Shown piece after piece: positions 60,395 through 64,000 of a stretch of DNA of 64,000 nt (position 1 is the stretch's first letter; the number at the start of each line of letters is the position of its first letter). The stretch spans positions 1 to 64,000 of the forward strand of contig RDOC01000004.1 of NCBI GenBank assembly GCA_011364985.1. Direction: 5' to 3'. Position numbers and translations under genes: made by a program. A model generated the notes under the pieces. That model was not told where the DNA came from. It was given only the letters and a program-made list of their open reading frames with translations, and did no database searches. This DNA is from Candidatus Thorarchaeota archaeon. Lineage in GTDB: Archaea > Asgardarchaeota > Thorarchaeia > Thorarchaeales > Thorarchaeaceae.

Positions 60395-62608
60395 TTAGGT
60401 TCGCTTGTAGATGTATCTGCTCCATGAACTCAGCGAAGGCATCTCATCAGGCATTCCTTTCCTCTTTCTGATCTCAAGGATTTTTTCTTCCTGCATATTG
60501 CCCGGAAGAGGCTCAAAGCCTCTGAACTCGTAGCCAAAGAAGCTTCTTCCAGCAGTTGCACTTCTGAACTCATCTGCGATGCCGATTGTTTCAGCAGTTG
60601 GGAGTGTGCCTTTGATGGTTACTGAGTCCTCCTCTGATTCGATACTAAGAATCTGGCCTCTGTGTCCTGTCAGCACCTTGATGACTCCGCCCTGAGTTTC
60701 AGTCGGCGTCTTTATGTCAGCGTTCAAGATTGGCTCATAGAGACCAGACTTGGCTGTTAAGAAGCTCATATTGAGCCCAGAACTGGTCATCGTAGCAACC
60801 TCGTTGTAGCCTGTGTGGGCCGGATCAGTATGAACGGTAGCATCAGTGAGAACGACCTTCACACCCATGATTGGTTCTCGAGCCAATGGTCCTTGGTCGA
60901 TGAACTCTCGGAAGGTAGTCTGGAGATAAGAGAAGATTCTCTCGAATCGCTGGACTCCACTCATTGCGTCAACAAGCATCGATGACTCGTAAATATCGAG
61001 AATCTTTCTTGCTTCCTTTGCATCCCAGCCAGCTTCATCACGAAGGACTTGAGCTCTGTCGCGAGCATTCTGGTCGGCTGTGATTCTCTTTTTCTTGATT
61101 AGTTCAATGCTCTTCTCATCCAGAGGCTCAACGTAGAGTCGGAGTCTATTGTGACCGTTTGGTGATTTTGTGTGGAATTCATCGCCGCGGTCAGTAATCT
61201 TCTCACGATAGACGATGATGGGCTCGGACACCTTAATCGGGACCTGCTCATGAATGCGTTTCGTTAGAATCTCAATCTGAAGCGGATCAATTCCGTCCAA
61301 ACGATATTCACCCGATTCTCTGTCATGTGTGAACCTTGCCGTTGGATCAGCCATAATCCACTTCGACACTACCTCGCCAAGCTTGGCAATATCCTGAGGA
61401 TCGATTGGTTTGATGCTTCGACTTACAACAGGTTCACTCACATATTCTATTGCTTCAAAGCCAGGCATATCAGAGCCAGGTTCAATAAAGGACTCACCCG
61501 AAGGACAGATGAAACCAAAGACCGAGAACAGATTTCCTGCGGGCACCTCATCCATAGGCAGAATGTCTGTAATCTCTTGGACTCCAAGACGTTTCACAGT
61601 GACATTCTGCTTCATGCCAACGAGCTGAATGGTCTGCCCAGATTTCACGGTTCCGGAGAATACACGTCCGATTAGAGTTGGACGCTTGCTCTTCGGGTCC
61701 ACAAAGATCTTGGTTATCATTCCCAGCAGAGGCCCTTTTGGATCGCAGGCAAGAAGTGCCGTCCCTGCTGGAGTCTCAGGGTCGCCCTTCCAGATACGAG
61801 GAATTTTGTATCTTTGAGCTGTCTGTGGGTCGGGAAGATGATGAACAATCATTTCAAGAAGTGCGTCATCAAGTGGCAGATTATCTCTGAGCCACCTTTC
61901 GTCGCCTTCATTATATTTCTCAAATACAACAATTGGTTCGATATTCTTCTTTTCAAGAGTCTTCATTGTGAAAGCCCAACCAGTCTTGGCACTGCCGATG
62001 GCGATACTGCCATCTTTGAAATCGACCCTCCATTCCTTCGCATACTCAGGGGGTGCAACTTTCTTAATCAGGGCATTCACTTTGGCCATGATGACATCAA
62101 TACGTTCGTATACCTTCTTTGGCGGGAGTTTCAGTTCGTTGATAAGACGGTCCACTTTATTCACGAATAGAACAGGCTTGCATGCTTCACCGCCGACAGC
62201 CAGACGGATGTTTGTTTCAGTCTGTGTCATGACTCCTTCAAGTGCATCAACTAGGATTACTGCGCCATCGCTGGCACGAAGTGCCCTTGAAACCTCACCC
62301 GTGAAGGAAAGGTGTCCTGGAGTGTCAGAGAGCTGAACTAGATACTCCTGCCCGTCAATCTCGAAGTTGAGCATCACCACTGAAGTGAATATGGTAATGC
62401 CACGCTCTTGCTCTTCCTCATCACTATCTGTCATCAATGCCTGTCCTGCAGCTGCATCACTCATGAGGCCAGCACGACGCATTAGATAGTCGGTTGTCGT
62501 GGTCTTTCCGTGGTCAATATGAGCACTGATTGATATGATTCGCTTATGCCTGAAATCATCGCTCATTATCAAGCGCTTAATTTGCTCTGGCTCCTTTACT
62601 TTAACCAT
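60395..62608 (-). CDS. fusA: Translation elongation factor EF-2 (aEF-2)
   Basis: SISAHIDHGKTTTTDYL, SDTPGHLSF, NKVDRLINEL; canonical length and C-terminus. Confidence 0.93.
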   Translation of the reverse strand: MVKVKEPEQIKRLIMSDDFRHKRIISISAHIDHGKTTTTDYLMRRAGLMSDAAAGQALMTDSDEEEQERGITIFTSVVMLNFEIDGQEYLVQLSDTPGHLSFTGEVSRALRASDGAVILVDALEGVMTQTETNIRLAVGGEACKPVLFVNKVDRLINELKLPPKKVYERIDVIMAKVNALIKKVAPPEYAKEWRVDFKDGSIAIGSAKTGWAFTMKTLEKKNIEPIVVFEKYNEGDERWLRDNLPLDDALLEMIVHHLPDPQTAQRYKIPRIWKGDPETPAGTALLACDPKGPLLGMITKIFVDPKSKRPTLIGRVFSGTVKSGQTIQLVGMKQNVTVKRLGVQEITDILPMDEVPAGNLFSVFGFICPSGESFIEPGSDMPGFEAIEYVSEPVVSRSIKPIDPQDIAKLGEVVSKWIMADPTARFTHDRESGEYRLDGIDPLQIEILTKRIHEQVPIKVSEPIIVYREKITDRGDEFHTKSPNGHNRLRLYVEPLDEKSIELIKKKRITADQNARDRAQVLRDEAGWDAKEARKILDIYESSMLVDAMSGVQRFERIFSYLQTTFREFIDQGPLAREPIMGVKVVLTDATVHTDPAHTGYNEVATMTSSGLNMSFLTAKSGLYEPILNADIKTPTETQGGVIKVLTGHRGQILSIESEEDSVTIKGTLPTAETIGIADEFRSATAGRSFFGYEFRGFEPLPGNMQEEKILEIRKRKGMPDEMPSLSSWSRYIYKRT

Positions 62609-62754
62609 TTGTCATCATCACCTAGCTCCGCTGTCTATCGGTCTATTATGACCTGAGGTTTTAATGTAATAGAAGGGCGGAGTCACCGAGAAAGTCATCG
62701 GTGGTCTGGGCCAGCACTTTTTCTGATTCTTAAAAGATTATCGTCATAGTCATA

Positions 62755-63534
62755 CTACCTAGTGGCAATAACAACCATCCTGTCAGAATTGGCTGCGTAT
62801 GGCATACGTGGAAGCTTATTCTGTCCATAGAACTCGGTCTTCAGAAACCCAACATCATGAAGCATCGATTGTATTTCATGTGAGGTGTACATTCGAATGT
62901 CATTATTTGCCATTGCATCCTCATTCATTTCCACAATGAGGGCTTCTTCAGTATCAATGAAAGTTGCTGGTCGACCGCGTAGCACTCCAGCTGTTGCATC
63001 GATTGAATGTGGCTCGTTCAGTAGATAGCCGCCTTCCATAGCGGTCCAGCTCTTGTAGAACCGTGGAAGGTTGTACGGATTCATGAGGTCAAGTAGGAGT
63101 CGGCCGCCCGATGAAAGGACCTTGTAGGACCCCTCAAGAACTTTCAGATTCTCTTCATGATCGAAGAAACCAAAACTATGACTCAGAATAACTGCAGCAT
63201 CGAAGGTGTGGTCTGATGTCATGGAGCGCATATCACCAGTATAGAAGTCAGCATCAACATGTGCATCACGGGCTCTCTCCTTTGCCACTTCAATGAGAGT
63301 TGAGGACAGGTCGAAGCCCGAAACCTTCAACTTGCGTTTAGCAAAGAGTACCCCCTGGTCACCGGCTCCGCATGCAATATCAAGAAGTCTATCACCCTTC
63401 TTAAGACCCAGTACCTCAATACAGAAGTCGACCACAAATTCGTCATATTGATGGATGCCCTGAATCGATTGACGGTGTTTCACTCGAAAGGTTTCTGCCC
63501 AAAAGTCGTCCCAGCCACGTTCAATTCGTTCCAT
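62755..63534 (-). CDS. Class I SAM-dependent methyltransferase
   Basis: GDRLLDIACGAGDQGVLFAKRKLKVSGFDLS; start set at the internal MERIERGWDDFW. Confidence 0.88.
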   Translation of the reverse strand: MERIERGWDDFWAETFRVKHRQSIQGIHQYDEFVVDFCIEVLGLKKGDRLLDIACGAGDQGVLFAKRKLKVSGFDLSSTLIEVAKERARDAHVDADFYTGDMRSMTSDHTFDAAVILSHSFGFFDHEENLKVLEGSYKVLSSGGRLLLDLMNPYNLPRFYKSWTAMEGGYLLNEPHSIDATAGVLRGRPATFIDTEEALIVEMNEDAMANNDIRMYTSHEIQSMLHDVGFLKTEFYGQNKLPRMPYAANSDRMVVIATR

Positions 63535-63845
63535 ATGATGCACATCCAACTCACTTTGTAGAATACCAACGATATGAAGATTCTCATTGTGAGAAAGAAG
63601 GAAAGAATTTAGAAATAATGGAGAAGACCCGCAGCCTGTTAGTTCATCGCCGGGAGGGACGCAGTTGAAGCAACAGGAAACTCTGTGAGTACGCGGGCCT
63701 TGCGTCTCCAAACTATTAACAGGCAATATCGCCTATAAATCTATAGATTGTCCGCAAAAACGGCAACCTTTCCAAAAAAGCGAATTATAGCCGAAAAACT
63801 GGAATATAAATAAATAGAAGCTATTTTCACATAAGAGAAATGAGT

Positions 63846-63949
63846 TGGTAGCCCCGCCAGGACTCGAACCTGGGTCCAGCGGGCCAGAACCGCTGATGAT
63901 GGACCAGTTTGCATAGATCCCAAGGGATCCTACTCTACACCACGGGGCT
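63846..63949 (-). tRNA. tRNA-Gln(CTG), D-loop insertion of about 28 nt, encoded CCA
   Basis: AGCCCCG/CGGGGCT acceptor; anticodon arm AGCGG-TTCTGGC-CCGCT; T arm CCAGG-TTCGAGT-CCTGG; extra AGTAGGATCCCTTGGGATCTATGCAAAC in the D-loop region. Confidence 0.9.
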
Positions 63950-64000
63950 TTTTTGAAGGCCTAAGAGGGTCAGCGACTCAGCACTCTGTTATCTTCTAAT

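Noticed and set aside
63741-63923. 60-aa minus-strand ORF
   Set aside because: Overlaps the tRNA-Gln gene; a translated tRNA artefact.

Overview
This 64 kb window looks archaeal and most resembles an Asgard-type genome (inference): it encodes Ras/Rab-like small GTPases, a Roadblock-like protein, WD40 repeats, RAD55/KaiC-like ATPases, aEF-2 and archaeosine TGT, and it has compact gene packing. Starting from the left: (i) the trailer end of a CRISPR array with 9 near-perfect 37-nt repeats plus 2 decayed ones, and no cas genes in the window. (ii) A Cys/Trp-rich, possibly TGT-like gene with an in-frame amber codon. (iii) A broken Zn-finger/NUMOD3/HNH homing-endonuclease gene. (iv) nrdD, thyA, a Lrp-family regulator and a divergent EF-2 paralog. 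(v) A signalling-type island with two RAD55/KaiC ATPases, a thioredoxin-like protein, a Roadblock-like protein, two small GTPases and a WD40 protein. (vi) A PolB with an altered motif C, larC, and a minus-strand one-carbon operon hflX-metV-metF-mtrH-mtrA-mtrH-mmp14-like-cofE. (vii) tgtA. (viii) An ABC importer next to three Thr-linker, C-terminally anchored surface proteins: a DUF4350/GATase-like protein, a PHP-type hydrolase and a Zn-phospholipase-C-like protein. (ix) A GGPP synthase, tldE/tldD, a PhzF-like protein, a Tes-like radical SAM protein, ileS, an M20 peptidase, EF-2 and a methyltransferase. (x) A tRNA-Gln(CTG) interrupted in its D-loop by about 28 nt. The best candidates for undescribed systems are the MtrA/MtrH/MetFV island, the surface hydrolase plus importer island, and the RAD55-pair/Roadblock/GTPase island. 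All family names come from motif recognition by eye; no database search was run.
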